From Pseudomonas mucidolens (GTDB lineage: Bacteria > Pseudomonadota > Gammaproteobacteria > Pseudomonadales > Pseudomonadaceae): 64,000 nucleotides of DNA. Positions 9,846 through 19,194 of this stretch are shown piece by piece (the first letter of the stretch is position 1; every line of letters starts with the position of its first letter). The DNA lies in assembly GCF_900106045.1 (NCBI RefSeq), contig NZ_LT629802.1, forward strand, positions 2,418,001 to 2,482,000, read 5' to 3'. The position numbers were made by a program, and so were the translations under genes. The notes under the pieces are model-generated. The model was not told where the DNA came from and made no database searches. It worked only from the letters and a program-made list of their open reading frames with translations.

Positions 9846-10444
9846 GGGGAAAATTCCAGCGAAGCCAGCAATACCGCAATGCGGCTCAAGGTAAGAATAT
9901 GGTCGGGAGTGTGCAAGGCCAGGGCCGCCAGGGGCATGACTGAAATCCGCGCCTCGCTCGGGTCCTGTACCACCGTGGTGCCGCCGCTCTGTTTGACGTG
10001 GGCCAAGCCTTCGGCACCGTCCTGATTGGCGCCGGTCAGCAATATCGCCAGCAGGCCGCTGCCATAGGTATCGGCCGCCGAGGTGAACAGGTAATCAATG
10101 GCGGGACGCGAATGATGCACACGGTCTTCCTGGCTCAATGACAAACTGCGGTCCTGCTCCACCGACAAATGATATCCAGGGCCTGCAAAATACAAGGTCC
10201 CGGGCTTGATCAGCTCTTTGTCCTGCGCTTCCCGGACCGGCACTGACACTCGGTGCCCGAAGACTTCCGACAATTGGCTGCGGCGTTCATCCGGCAAATG
10301 CAGGACCACGATGATCGGCAGGGCAAATCCCGTCGGCAACGCAGCAAAAATATTCAGCAACGCCTCGACCCCACCCGCGGAAGCACCGATGACGACGGCC
10401 TGGATCCCGGGCAATCGCAGCTCGCTGGCGCAGACGTCGCTCAT
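9839..10444 (-). CDS. CheB-type methylesterase domain protein
   Basis: A 201-residue protein made only of the CheB catalytic domain, without the usual N-terminal receiver. The serine lies in GASAGGVEAL, the histidine in VLHLPDE and the aspartate in LTGANQDGAEG, matching the Ser-His-Asp triad. CheB enzymes remove methyl groups from chemoreceptor glutamates or deamidate glutamines. ATG 10444 overlaps the CheR stop by 4 bp (ATGA). No chemoreceptor, CheA or CheW lies in the cluster, so it may act on the neighbouring kinase or on another protein rather than in flagellar chemotaxis. Confidence 0.88.
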   Translation of the reverse strand: MSDVCASELRLPGIQAVVIGASAGGVEALLNIFAALPTGFALPIIVVLHLPDERRSQLSEVFGHRVSVPVREAQDKELIKPGTLYFAGPGYHLSVEQDRSLSLSQEDRVHHSRPAIDYLFTSAADTYGSGLLAILLTGANQDGAEGLAHVKQSGGTTVVQDPSEARISVMPLAALALHTPDHILTLSRIAVLLASLEFSPC

Positions 10445-11256
10445 AGTTTTCGATAGATCCGTTCTTGTTTGACCAAAGGCTCGAACTGCTTGCTGTAACT
10501 CGAGAAGTCGAGAGTTTCCTTGCTGCCCAGTACCAGGAAGCCACGGTGACACAGCGACTCGTGAAACAACCCAAAGGTTCTATTCTGCAACTTTTTATTG
10601 AAATATATCAGTACGTTACGACATGAAATCAATTGAGTTTCAGAAAACACGCTGTCGGTCGCCAGGCTGTGATCAGCGAACGTGATATTTTCGCGCAGGG
10701 TTTTATCGAAGATTGCGTAATCGTAGGCGGCAGTGTAGTAATCGGCAAACGAGCGCTGCCCGCCAGCCTGCTGATAGTTGTGGGTGTAGGCACGGATACT
10801 CTCGAGGGAGAAGATACCTTGCTTGGCTTTTTCCAGAGAGCTGGGGTTGATGTCGGTGGCGTAGATGATCGTACGCTCCAGTAAGCCTTCCTCCCGCAGC
10901 AGAATGGCCATGGAATACACCTCTTCCCCGGTACTGCAGCCGGCGATCCAGATTTTGATCGACGGATAGGTCTTGAGCAGCGGCACCACTTCCTGGCGGA
11001 TGGCCAGGAAGTGCGAGGGATCGCGAAACATTTCGCTGACGGGAATGGTCAGGAACTGCAACAGCTGCAGGAATGCCGAGGCGTCATGCAGTACCCGCTC
11101 CTGCAAGGCCGAGATGGTCTTGCAGTCGAACTGGGTCAAGGCGTGGGCCACACGGCGCTTGATCGACGCGCCGGAGTAGTCGCGAAAGTCATAGCTGTAT
11201 TTGAGGTAAATCGCCTCAATCAGCAAGCGCAGCTCGATGTCAGTGCTTCGTTCCAA
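10441..11256 (-). CDS. CheR-type protein glutamate methyltransferase
   Basis: A 271-residue SAM-dependent methyltransferase of the CheR family. An N-terminal helical CheR_N region (residues 1-65, YSGASIKRRV) precedes the catalytic domain with the SAM loop WIAGCSTGEEVYS and the diagnostic LISCRNVLIYF. The frame opens with TTG at 11256, immediately after the TAA of the hybrid kinase (TAATTG), so translation is probably by re-initiation. It is paired with a receiver-less CheB and embedded between kinases, suggesting reversible methylation as part of this signalling set rather than conventional chemotaxis. Confidence 0.88.
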   Translation of the reverse strand: MERSTDIELRLLIEAIYLKYSYDFRDYSGASIKRRVAHALTQFDCKTISALQERVLHDASAFLQLLQFLTIPVSEMFRDPSHFLAIRQEVVPLLKTYPSIKIWIAGCSTGEEVYSMAILLREEGLLERTIIYATDINPSSLEKAKQGIFSLESIRAYTHNYQQAGGQRSFADYYTAAYDYAIFDKTLRENITFADHSLATDSVFSETQLISCRNVLIYFNKKLQNRTFGLFHESLCHRGFLVLGSKETLDFSSYSKQFEPLVKQERIYRKL

Positions 11257-14200
11257 TTAAATACGTTCCATCTTGGGGAGCCACACCCGAATCAGGGAAA
11301 ACAGGCGATCAAGGTCGATAGGCTTGGCCAGGTAATCATTGGAACCGGCCTGCAGGCAACGCTCCTGGTCGTCCTTCATGGCCTTGGCCGTCACCGCGAT
11401 GATCGGCAGTTTGCGCCAGCGCGGGTCCTGGCGGATCAAGGCAGTTGCCTCATAGCCATCCATCTCCGGCATCATCACGTCCATCAGCACCAGGTCGATA
11501 TCGTCGACTTCATTGAGCTTATCGATTGCTTCGCGCCCATTGCGGCCGATGACGACAAGTGCGCCCTTTTGTTCAAGCGCACTGGTGAGCGCGAAAATGT
11601 TGCGCACATCGTCATCGACCAACAATATCTTGCGCCCCTCGAAGACCTTGTCGCGGCTGCGCGCTGTCTTGAGCATCTTCTGGCGTTCATGGGACAGCTG
11701 GGATTCGACTTTGTGCAGAAAGAGTGTGACCTCGTCCAGCAGGCGCTCTGGAGAGCGAGCGCCCTTGATGATGATCGAACGCGAATATTTACGCAGCTCC
11801 GCTTCTTCGTCCCGGGTCAAGTTGCGCCCGGTATACACAATGACCGGTGGGAACGAGCAGATATCCTCGGTGGCCATGCGCTTGAGCAGCTCGTTACCCA
11901 ACATGTCCGGCAGCTTGAGGTCGATGATCATGCAGTCGTAGACCGTGGTGCGCAGCAGCTCGAGGGCCTCATGGGCGAAACCGACAGCGGTGATCTCGAT
12001 ATCCTCGTCACCGATCAGGCGCGCAATGCTGTCGCGTTGTAAGTCATCGTCCTCCACCAGCAATACACGCTTGACCTTCTGCGTGAGTTTGGCCTCCAGG
12101 CGCGCAAACACGTCCTTGAGCTCTTCGCGGGTGGTGGGCTTTACCGCGTAACCGATGGCGCCCATGTGCATGGCCGCTTCGACGCGGTCCTCGACAGAGA
12201 TCACATGCACCGGAATATGGCGGGTACCGGCGTGCTCCTTGAGACGCTGCAACACCGTCAAGCCGGAATGGTCCGGCAGCCGCATGTCCAGCAGGATCGC
12301 ATCGGGAGTGTATTGCTCCGCGAGGTTGTAGCCTTCATCCGCGCCATGGGCCACCAGACAGTGGTAGCCCAGTTCATGCGCCAGATCGAAGAGAATGCGT
12401 GCGAAGTTGGGTTCATCTTCCACCACTAGAATACAGCGGGTGGTGAACGGCGCCTTGTCGCGGTCATCGGCAAAGCGCGGAATCTGCGGTTCGTCGACCA
12501 CAGACAATGGCGAGACCCGGGGCGGTGAAGGAGCCGGCGCGACGGGCAATGGATTGCGTACCGGCTCGACCGCGGCCGCGTCCTCGTCCCGCTCTACATA
12601 CTGCTCCGGTAGCACCAGGGTAAAGGTACTGCCCTGCCCCGGTTGGCTGGCGACGTTAATGTAGCCTCCCAACAGTGCTGCCAAGTCACGGGAAATCGAC
12701 AAACCCAGGCCCGTGCCGCCGTAACGCCGATTGGTGGTGCCATCCGCCTGCCGGAAGGCCTCGAAGATGCTTTCCTGCTGATCCGGGGCAATGCCGATGC
12801 CGGAATCACGCACCATGAACGCAATGCCCTCCCCCGGCTGGCGGGTAGCGGTAAGGCTGACCTGACCTTTTTCGGTGAACTTGATCGCGTTGGACAGCAG
12901 GTTCTTGAGAATCTGCTCCAGGCGCTGCCGGTCGGTAAACAACATCGGTGGCGTACCTTCCTCCACTGTCAACGTGAACGCCAACTGCCGGTCGGCAGCG
13001 AGCGGTTCAAACATCCCGCGCAAGCCGTCTATCAAGCGCGGCACGCTGGTGTTTTCCGGACGCACTTCCAGCTTGCCAGCCTCGACCTTGGAGATATCGA
13101 GGATGTCATTGATCAGGTTGAGCAAGTCGTTACCCGCCGAGTAGATCGACTCGGCAAACTTGACCTGTTCGGCACTGAGGTTTTCCTGAGGGTTCTCCGC
13201 CAACAATTTGGCCAGGATCAACGAGCTATTGAGCGGGGTGCGCAGTTCGTGGGACATGTTGGCGAGGAATTCGGATTTGTACTTGCTGGAGCGTACTAAC
13301 TCGTCAGCGCGCTCTTCCAGCTCTATCTGCACACGATTGAGTTCAACGTTCTTATGATCCATGGCGTCGCGCTGATCGGCCAGCGTCTGGGCTTGTTCGG
13401 CCAGTTGCTCGTTGGTCTGCTCAAGTTCTGCCTGTTGGGTTTCCAGGTGAGCCTGGGACTCCTTGAGAATACGCGACTGCTCTTCCAGCTCTTCGTTGGC
13501 TGTGCGGAGTTCTTCTTGCTGCACCTGCAGCTCTTCGTTGAGCTGCTGGGTTTCGGCCAGCACTTCCTGCAGACGCTGGCGATAGCGCGCGGCTTCGATG
13601 GAGGTGCCGATATTGTCGGCAATCAACTCCAGCAACTCCACGTCACGCTCGTCCAATGGGCGCAGAAAACCCAGTTCGACCACGCCATTCACCCGGTCGT
13701 CATCACTCGTGGGTACGACCAGCACACTGCGGGCGGGGCCTTCGCCCAGGCCGGAACTGACCTTGAAGTAACCCACAGGCACATCATCCAGGCGAATCAG
13801 GCGATCTTGCTGCGCCGACTGCCCGACCAGGCCTTCATCGCTGTAGATCGACTGCTCCTGCTGTTCCTGCTCCCGAGAAAAGCCGTAAGTAGCCACGCGC
13901 CGAAGGCCGCCATGCTCCTCGCGCACGTAGACCGCGCCAACCACCGCCCCCATGTATTGGGCGAAGAACTGCAAAATTTTGCGGCCCAGCAGGTTGAGGG
14001 ACGGCTGGCCCAGCACCTGCTCGGCCAGTTCGGTCTGGCCATTGCGCAGCCAGGCTTGCTGCTCCAGGCGTTTGGCGGTCCTTTGTTGCGACGCGAGGGT
14101 GGCGCTGTAATCGGCAGACAACGTCACAAGGTTTTTTCTACCCATATAAGCAAGAAAGCCACTCAGGCCGAGCACGAACAGCAGGTAGAGCGAAACACTG

Positions 14201-14757
14201 ACGACTGTGGTTTGGGTGACTTCCTTATTGCGGGTAATCCGGAACTGCTGTTCAACCGCAACCGCTTGCGCGTATTCCTTGCGAACCTCGTCAGTCAGGC
14301 GCTTGCCTCGCCCGGCCTGCACCGCGCCACGATAATCACCGTTCTCGCGGCGCAGCCTGATCATCTCCTGGGCATAGCCATTCCACTCAACTTGCATCGC
14401 TTCCAGTCGCTTGAGGCGATCGATCTGCTGCGGATTATCCGCCACCAGTTCCTGCAGACCACGCAGCTCGGCGACGATGCGCGGCTTGGCCACCTCGTAG
14501 GGGTCAAGGAAGTGCTCATCGCCCGTGATCAGATAACCACGCATGCCCGTTTCCAGATCAATAGTCAGCTTTGCGGTTTCATTCAGGTTATTGATCACCC
14601 GGTCGGTGTGTTCAACCCATTGGATTACAGACAACAGATAGGTGATCAGGGAGACGAAAAACACTGCACTGAGAACACCAACGCCCAACGGCAACGTGAC
14701 GTTGCGGCTCAGGAGCTTACGGAAATTGTTCTCATTGACTGACGACGCAGGAGTCAT
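11257..14757 (-). CDS. Large CHASE3-GAF hybrid histidine kinase with three receivers
   Basis: A 1166-residue membrane sensor. Two hydrophobic segments flank a periplasmic CHASE3 domain ([25 protein letters not shown]). A GAF domain, a long coiled coil (about residues 390-500), HisKA ([14 protein letters not shown]) and an ATPase domain ([18 protein letters not shown]) follow. Three receivers come next, with acceptor aspartates in [22 protein letters not shown] and [11 protein letters not shown]. The ATG at 14757 is preferred: AAGG lies 7 nt upstream, whereas an ATG at 14763 is too close to it. It leads the CheR-CheB-kinase cluster on the minus strand and is the likely signal input. The signal itself is unknown. 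Confidence 0.9.
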   Translation of the reverse strand: MTPASSVNENNFRKLLSRNVTLPLGVGVLSAVFFVSLITYLLSVIQWVEHTDRVINNLNETAKLTIDLETGMRGYLITGDEHFLDPYEVAKPRIVAELRGLQELVADNPQQIDRLKRLEAMQVEWNGYAQEMIRLRRENGDYRGAVQAGRGKRLTDEVRKEYAQAVAVEQQFRITRNKEVTQTTVVSVSLYLLFVLGLSGFLAYMGRKNLVTLSADYSATLASQQRTAKRLEQQAWLRNGQTELAEQVLGQPSLNLLGRKILQFFAQYMGAVVGAVYVREEHGGLRRVATYGFSREQEQQEQSIYSDEGLVGQSAQQDRLIRLDDVPVGYFKVSSGLGEGPARSVLVVPTSDDDRVNGVVELGFLRPLDERDVELLELIADNIGTSIEAARYRQRLQEVLAETQQLNEELQVQQEELRTANEELEEQSRILKESQAHLETQQAELEQTNEQLAEQAQTLADQRDAMDHKNVELNRVQIELEERADELVRSSKYKSEFLANMSHELRTPLNSSLILAKLLAENPQENLSAEQVKFAESIYSAGNDLLNLINDILDISKVEAGKLEVRPENTSVPRLIDGLRGMFEPLAADRQLAFTLTVEEGTPPMLFTDRQRLEQILKNLLSNAIKFTEKGQVSLTATRQPGEGIAFMVRDSGIGIAPDQQESIFEAFRQADGTTNRRYGGTGLGLSISRDLAALLGGYINVASQPGQGSTFTLVLPEQYVERDEDAAAVEPVRNPLPVAPAPSPPRVSPLSVVDEPQIPRFADDRDKAPFTTRCILVVEDEPNFARILFDLAHELGYHCLVAHGADEGYNLAEQYTPDAILLDMRLPDHSGLTVLQRLKEHAGTRHIPVHVISVEDRVEAAMHMGAIGYAVKPTTREELKDVFARLEAKLTQKVKRVLLVEDDDLQRDSIARLIGDEDIEITAVGFAHEALELLRTTVYDCMIIDLKLPDMLGNELLKRMATEDICSFPPVIVYTGRNLTRDEEAELRKYSRSIIIKGARSPERLLDEVTLFLHKVESQLSHERQKMLKTARSRDKVFEGRKILLVDDDVRNIFALTSALEQKGALVVIGRNGREAIDKLNEVDDIDLVLMDVMMPEMDGYEATALIRQDPRWRKLPIIAVTAKAMKDDQERCLQAGSNDYLAKPIDLDRLFSLIRVWLPKMERI

Positions 14758-15041
14758 GGTCATGCCTTGGCCAAGTGCGGAAAAACCGGAAGTTTGCCCC
14801 AAAGTCGAGGACAAGGGCTACGTTTGTGTGGTTTCTCACTCAAACACTGCACAGCTGTCCACGCAACCGGCCACACGCAACACAAGCCATACCTCGCAAA
14901 TCATGGCCAGACGGGACATTCACGCGGGTAACCGTCACAATGGCCCCCTGTTCGGGAACTTGCCGTGATTGACATGACTCACTAGAGAAAGGTCCTTCAA
15001 CTGCTCAAGGCCTGCATCTCTATTTCTCGGGAACCCCAGTT

Positions 15042-15407
15042 ATGTCCGAAGCTTCCTCCACCATCCTTGTAGTCGAAGACGACGACATCGTGCGTATGTT
15101 GATCGTCGATGTCCTCGAAGAACTGGAGTTCAAGGTGATTGAAGCCGCTGATGCCGAGGAAGCCCTTACGCTCGTCAACAATAACGAGCAGATTATCGAC
15201 CTGATGATGACCGACGTCGGCCTGCCATACATGGACGGCAAGCAACTGGCGGCCAAGGTACGGGAGTTACGCCCGACCTTGCCGATACTGTTTGCCAGCG
15301 GCTATGCAGAAAACATTGATGTGCCCGAAGGCATGTATGTCATTGGCAAGCCGTTTTCGATCGATCAGTTGCGCGACAAGATCAAAGCCGTTTTCACCGC
15401 ACCCTGA
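15042..15407 (+). CDS. Stand-alone response regulator
   Basis: A 121-residue receiver without an output domain. It has VVEDDDIV, the acceptor aspartate in MMTDVGLPYMDG, an FASGYAE loop and the lysine of IGKPFSID. It diverges from the large CHASE3 kinase across 284 bp, which probably hold both promoters. Its sequence type resembles the C-terminal receivers of hybrid kinases, so it could be a phosphate sink or diffusible partner for the cluster. It ends 15 bp from the convergent lipoprotein gene, with no clear terminator between them. Confidence 0.87.
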   Translation: MSEASSTILVVEDDDIVRMLIVDVLEELEFKVIEAADAEEALTLVNNNEQIIDLMMTDVGLPYMDGKQLAAKVRELRPTLPILFASGYAENIDVPEGMYVIGKPFSIDQLRDKIKAVFTAP

Positions 15408-15422
15408 GTTTGCCACCCCCGG

Positions 15423-16091
15423 CTACTTGTCCTTGAGCTTCAAATACGACTGATGCAAATCCTGCGCCCAACCGTCGATGACGTTTTTCACATCGTCGGT
15501 TTGCATGACTTGGGTATCGTTTTGCAACGGCTTGCCCGTGCCTTTGCGTACCACTTGGGCAATCACTTTGTTGCCGTCAAGGAACTGGGCTTCGGTGCCA
15601 AGGGTGGTTTCCTGATCGCGAATCCCGGTGCCGGTACTGACCGCCGCCGCCACCAGCGCCACGGGAATCAACTCGTAAGGCTTGAGGCCCTCGGTTTTGC
15701 TACTGACCGCGGTGATCGCCGCACGCACCACAATCACCCCCGGCCCCGGTCCCTCGGCGAGCGGCAGCGACTTGACCAGCTCACGCTTGAGCGCCTGGTT
15801 GTAATAGCTATTGATGCCTTGCAGCGTGCTTTCGGGGATTTTGCTAGTGGCTTGAGGTGTGGGAAAAAACTGGGTGGGCTCAATGTACACCGACGTGTAG
15901 CGGTTGAGATTCAGATTGGGATCAATCCAGCGCATCACGTCCACACCCGACGGCGATTTGGCTTCCTTCAAGCGGCTGTAATCCACGAGAAACCCGGAGT
16001 ATTCATCCGGTTGCGTGACGTTGCTGCTACACCCCATCACGCCGATCGAGGCGATGCAGAGCGCGCTGATCATTAGCCCTGGCTTCATCAT
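15423..16091 (-). CDS. DUF3313-type lipoprotein
   Basis: A 222-residue predicted lipoprotein. The signal peptide ends in a lipobox with cysteine (SIGVMGCSS) at about residue 20, so it should be anchored in the outer or inner membrane facing the periplasm. The body (PDEYSGFLVDYSRLKE near the N-terminus, KGTGKPLQN towards the end) resembles the DUF3313 family, whose function is unknown. Two consecutive ATGs (16091, 16088) follow CAGGAG. A single-gene unit is likely. No partner genes suggest a role. Confidence 0.78.
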   Translation of the reverse strand: MMKPGLMISALCIASIGVMGCSSNVTQPDEYSGFLVDYSRLKEAKSPSGVDVMRWIDPNLNLNRYTSVYIEPTQFFPTPQATSKIPESTLQGINSYYNQALKRELVKSLPLAEGPGPGVIVVRAAITAVSSKTEGLKPYELIPVALVAAAVSTGTGIRDQETTLGTEAQFLDGNKVIAQVVRKGTGKPLQNDTQVMQTDDVKNVIDGWAQDLHQSYLKLKDK

Positions 16092-16178
16092 GGAACTCCT
16101 GGCAGTTATTTTTCGGAACATTGAGCTGTAGGTATAGCCAATTCTGGAAAAATAGCGCCATCGGCGTGCACGAAGAAA

Positions 16179-16210
16179 TGCTCATGTGGGGGCAAGCCTC
16201 CACATGAGCA
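16179..16210 (-). terminator. Hairpin downstream of the 16217 gene
   Basis: An inverted repeat TGCTCATGTGG with its complement CCACATGAGCA around a 10-nt loop. It lies 7 bp after the stop of the minus-strand gene at 16217 and is followed on that strand by ATTTCTT, so it is a plausible intrinsic terminator with a weak T tract. Confidence 0.6.
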
Positions 16211-16216
16211 ACCGGT

Positions 16217-16711
16217 TCATCCTCGTTCGCGGGGGATCAAGCCCTGCAACTGCAAGGCCAGGAAGTTGGCATCGAAGGCGAAGGTATCCGGATCTTTCAG
16301 GCCGTTGGTCTTCTTCCACAGCCAGTCGTTTTGACCCGGCGGCAGCACCAGGGAAATGCTCCCGTAGCGGGCAGCGGTCAAGCCGATCACCGCCAACGAA
16401 ATCAGGCCGCCAGCGCCCATCACGTCCGGCACGAACTCCACCGGTTTGCCAGCGATGTTGATGGTCAGTTTCTCGGTCTTGAAGGTCGAGGTCTCCACCG
16501 CAACACTCGGGCCGAAGGCCACATAGGCCTCCCGGTGGACTTCCAGCAGGCCGACACTTTTGACCGGTTCCAGCCACTGCCCGATCTGACCGAACAGCTC
16601 AGTGATTTTCTGCGTCCAATGTGCGGACTGCACCTCGAACTGCTGCCGCTTGTGCGCTTCGCTGTCGGCGTAATGACGAAGCATCTCGCCCAATTGCTGT
16701 ACATCGTTCAT
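16217..16711 (-). CDS. Conserved hypothetical protein
   Basis: A 164-residue soluble protein with no signal peptide. The first half is helical (QLGEMLRHYADSEAHKRQQF, WTQKITELFGQIGQW). A middle beta-rich part (VETSTFKTEKLTINIAGKP) leads into a small hydrophobic stretch (LISLAVIGL). I do not recognise a family. A good ribosome site (GAGGAGCACC) precedes ATG 16711. It diverges from the racemase gene at 16837 and ends at a hairpin. A longer in-frame start upstream is not supported by a ribosome site. Confidence 0.7.
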   Translation of the reverse strand: MNDVQQLGEMLRHYADSEAHKRQQFEVQSAHWTQKITELFGQIGQWLEPVKSVGLLEVHREAYVAFGPSVAVETSTFKTEKLTINIAGKPVEFVPDVMGAGGLISLAVIGLTAARYGSISLVLPPGQNDWLWKKTNGLKDPDTFAFDANFLALQLQGLIPRERG

Positions 16712-16836
16712 TGCGGTGCTCCTCGGGTGAAACAGACTGCGAACAATGATCATGGCAGATACCGCATCGCTGCGTATGACTAACACCCGAGTCTTGGGTA
16801 AGGTGTGCCCTCGCCCACTTGCTTCAGGAGCACCGC

Positions 16837-17529
16837 ATGCGCACCATCGGCCTTATCGGCGGAATGAGCTGGGAGTCCAGTGCAGAGTATTACCGGATGA
16901 TCAACCAACAGGTCCGTGACCAACTCGGACCGCTGCGTTCGGCACCGTTATTGATGTACAGCGTGGATTTCGGCCCGGTGGAACAGGCTCAGCATGCCGG
17001 ACGCTGGGATGAGGCGGCACTGATCCTGGAAGACGCCGCGCGCCGACTGCAGGCGGGCGGCGCCGAATGCATCGTGTTGTGTACCAATACCATGCACCGA
17101 GTGGCACCGAAGATCGAAGCCGCTGTTTCGATTCCGTTCCTGCACATTGCCGACGCGGCAGGCGCGGCGGCTGTCGAGGCGAATACCTTGACCGTTGGCT
17201 TATTGGGCACGGCGTTTACCATGGAGCAGGATTTCATCAAGACACGCCTGGCCGCACAGGGCCTGACCGTGCTGGTACCTGACGCACAGGAACGCCAAGC
17301 CGTACACCGGATCATTTATGAAGAGCTGTGCGTCGGAGTCATCAGTAACGCTTCGCGTCAGGTCTACCAACAGGTCATCCGGTCCCTTGCTGCCCGTGGC
17401 GCCCAAGCCGTGATCCTCGGCTGCACCGAAATCGGCCTGCTGATCAAGCCTGAGCACAGCGACCTGCCGTTGCTGGACACCACCGAGTTGCATGCACAAG
17501 CTGCGGTGGCGTTCGCCCTGGGACGTTGA
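16837..17529 (+). CDS. Aspartate/glutamate racemase family protein
   Basis: A 230-residue cofactor-independent amino-acid racemase of the YgeA type. The N-terminal GLIGGMSWESSAEYY is diagnostic. The two catalytic cysteines are visible in LCTNTMH and LGCTEIGL, so both proton-transfer residues are intact. It would interconvert D- and L-aspartate or a related amino acid; the exact substrate of this subgroup is uncertain. ATG 16837 follows CAGGAG with 6 nt spacing. Its stop directly abuts the broken GNAT gene on the other strand. Confidence 0.87.
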   Translation: MRTIGLIGGMSWESSAEYYRMINQQVRDQLGPLRSAPLLMYSVDFGPVEQAQHAGRWDEAALILEDAARRLQAGGAECIVLCTNTMHRVAPKIEAAVSIPFLHIADAAGAAAVEANTLTVGLLGTAFTMEQDFIKTRLAAQGLTVLVPDAQERQAVHRIIYEELCVGVISNASRQVYQQVIRSLAARGAQAVILGCTEIGLLIKPEHSDLPLLDTTELHAQAAVAFALGR

Positions 17530-17875
17530 TCAGGCCGACACGCGCAACCGTGCCATGCTCAGGGCATCGACGAACGCGCCATCCCGGACGCCGTAATCGC
17601 GCAGCCGCCCCTCGATTTCAAAGCCGAACTTGCGGTACAGCGCATGGGCGGCTTCGTTGTCGGCGTATACCGTCAGTTCCACACGGCGCAGGTTCATCCA
17701 GTTGTCGGCCACCTCCAAGGCTGCCGCCAACAGGTTTGCGTCAGGCCTGAACGGACTGGAAAGGCATTTGCAACACCTGACGGCAGACGATCGGGTCGTT
17801 ATAGAGCGCAGTGACACCTTCCAGGTGAACGTCAGTAAAACGCTGGATAACGATAAGGGATTCAGGTGCGTGCAT
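17530..17875 (-). pseudogene. GNAT acetyltransferase (YhhY-like), internally deleted
   Basis: Two halves of an acetyltransferase lie in different frames. ATG 17875, preceded by AAAGGATG, starts a reading frame of about 44 residues (MHAPESLIVI to QMPFQS) matching the N-terminus of YhhY-type amino-acid N-acetyltransferases. The C-terminal part (LAAALEVADNW, ELTVYADNEAAHALY, GFEIEGRLRDYGVRDG) is in another frame. The segment between them, which should carry the acetyl-CoA binding motif, is missing, about 45-60 residues. The gene cannot make an active enzyme. Its C-terminal frame happens to be continuous with the truncated Lrp gene upstream. Confidence 0.75.
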
Positions 17876-17935
17876 TGTGTTTCATCCTTTGAAAGACAAG
17901 TAACCGACCCGTTTAGGGCATTTTGTTTCGGGACG

Positions 17936-18117
17936 GGTTGCCCGAGCTTAATCACACCACCGACTTTTGGCAGGCGTTTGATTCGTCGCTGCACTGCCGC
18001 CGTTGACCGATTAACCATCTCACCACACACCCGCAGCGCGGTGGTGTTGTCTGTTTGCAGTTGCTGGAGAATCGCCAGATCGACGGCATCGAGAATCGAT
18101 TGAGAGGGAATGGGCAT
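17936..18117 (-). pseudogene. Lrp/AsnC-family regulator, N-terminal remnant
   Basis: About 55 residues of an Lrp-type helix-turn-helix domain remain (LDAVDLAILQQLQTDN, RSTAAVQRRIKRL), starting at ATG 18117 with AAGG 8 nt upstream. The effector-binding (RAM) domain is absent. The frame runs on into the leader and then the 3' half of the adjacent GNAT gene, giving a nonsense fusion of up to 196 residues. In related genomes Lrp regulators often sit beside the gene they control, so this may have regulated the GNAT gene or the divergent rarD. Confidence 0.72.
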
Positions 18118-18245
18118 CCGGGCGACCTTGATGTGAGATAATTCCTCATTAAATGCCGCAAAATAGAGCAAACGTCTCACTGCAAAAGCAATATATTCCC
18201 ACCTGGATTCCCCCCTTTTAGTTTCAATCGTTTCGCGAGGACAGC

Positions 18246-19127
18246 GTGTCTAAAGGTGTTGCTCTATCGGTATTGGCCTCGGTGTTGTTTGCCGTGATGT
18301 ATTACTTCACCTCCCTGCTCACGCCATTGAGCGGACTGGAGATTTTTGGCTGGCGGATGCTGCTGACCGTACCGTGCATGACCGTTTTCATGTTCGTAAG
18401 CGGCGAATGGCGGCGGGTGCTGGAGCTGGTGCGGTGGGTCGCGGGCAAACCGCGCCTGATCGGCGGCATCGTGCTGACTTCGGCGTTGCTGGCCGTGCAA
18501 CTGTGGCTGTTCATGTGGGCGCCGCTCAATGACCGGAGCCTGGATGTGTCCCTCGGGTATTTCCTGCTGCCGTTGAGCATGGTCCTGACCGGCCGTTTGG
18601 TATACGCCGAACGATTGTCACGCTTGCAACAGATCGCGGTGGGTCTTGCCGCTGTCGGTGTCCTCAACGAGCTGTATCAGGTGGGCGGTTTCTCCTGGGC
18701 GACCTTGGTGGTGATCATCGGTTATCCGGTTTATTTCGTGCTGCGCAAATGGCTGGGCACCGATCATTTGGGCGGCCTGTGGCTCGATATGGCGCTGATG
18801 CTGCCAGTGGCACTGTGGTTTGTGCAAAGCGGTGAACAGGGCTTTGGCGTACTGGATGCCCACAAAGTGCTGTACGCACTGATTCCAATTCTGGGAGTGA
18901 TCAGTGCCACTGCGCTGGTGAGCTATATCATCGCCAGCCGTCTCCTGCCGTTCAGTCTGTTCGGCCTGCTCAGCTACGTAGAACCGGTGCTGCTGCTGGC
19001 AGTGGCGTTGTTGCTGGGAGAAAACATCGGGCCTGGGGAATGGCTGACCTATATCCCGATATGGATGGCGGTGGTGGTACTGGTGTTTGAAGGGTTCAAA
19101 CATCTGGTGCGTCAACGCAAAGCCTGA
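18246..19127 (+). CDS. rarD: RarD-type EamA/DMT permease
   Basis: A 293-residue inner-membrane protein with about ten hydrophobic segments arranged as a duplicated EamA unit, typical of RarD. Hallmarks are FGWRMLLTVPC near residue 33, NDRSLDVSLGYFLLPL near residue 95, and FGLLSYVEPVLLL in the second repeat. RarD is predicted to export small molecules; its substrate is not established. It starts with GTG at 18246 with GAGGACAGC just upstream. It diverges from the broken Lrp gene, whose loss may have altered its control, and ends at a strong terminator. Confidence 0.88.
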   Translation: MSKGVALSVLASVLFAVMYYFTSLLTPLSGLEIFGWRMLLTVPCMTVFMFVSGEWRRVLELVRWVAGKPRLIGGIVLTSALLAVQLWLFMWAPLNDRSLDVSLGYFLLPLSMVLTGRLVYAERLSRLQQIAVGLAAVGVLNELYQVGGFSWATLVVIIGYPVYFVLRKWLGTDHLGGLWLDMALMLPVALWFVQSGEQGFGVLDAHKVLYALIPILGVISATALVSYIIASRLLPFSLFGLLSYVEPVLLLAVALLLGENIGPGEWLTYIPIWMAVVVLVFEGFKHLVRQRKA

Positions 19128-19140
19128 TTGCAGACACTAT

Positions 19141-19179
19141 AAAGCCCGGTCGAGGAGTCCCTCGAACGGGCTTTTTTTT
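19141..19179 (+). terminator. Intrinsic terminator after rarD
   Basis: A stem AAAGCCCGGTCGAGG with partner CCTCGAACGGGCTTT around a 4-nt loop, followed by eight T residues. It lies 14 bp after rarD. On the other strand it lies 16 bp after hpd with a shorter T run, so it may serve both convergent genes. Confidence 0.88.
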
Positions 19180-19194
19180 GCGTCGTTGCAACCT

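Noticed and set aside
13354..14742. 462-codon plus-strand frame opposite the large hybrid kinase
   Set aside because: The kinase domains account for the sequence; the antisense frame shows no domain and no ribosome site.
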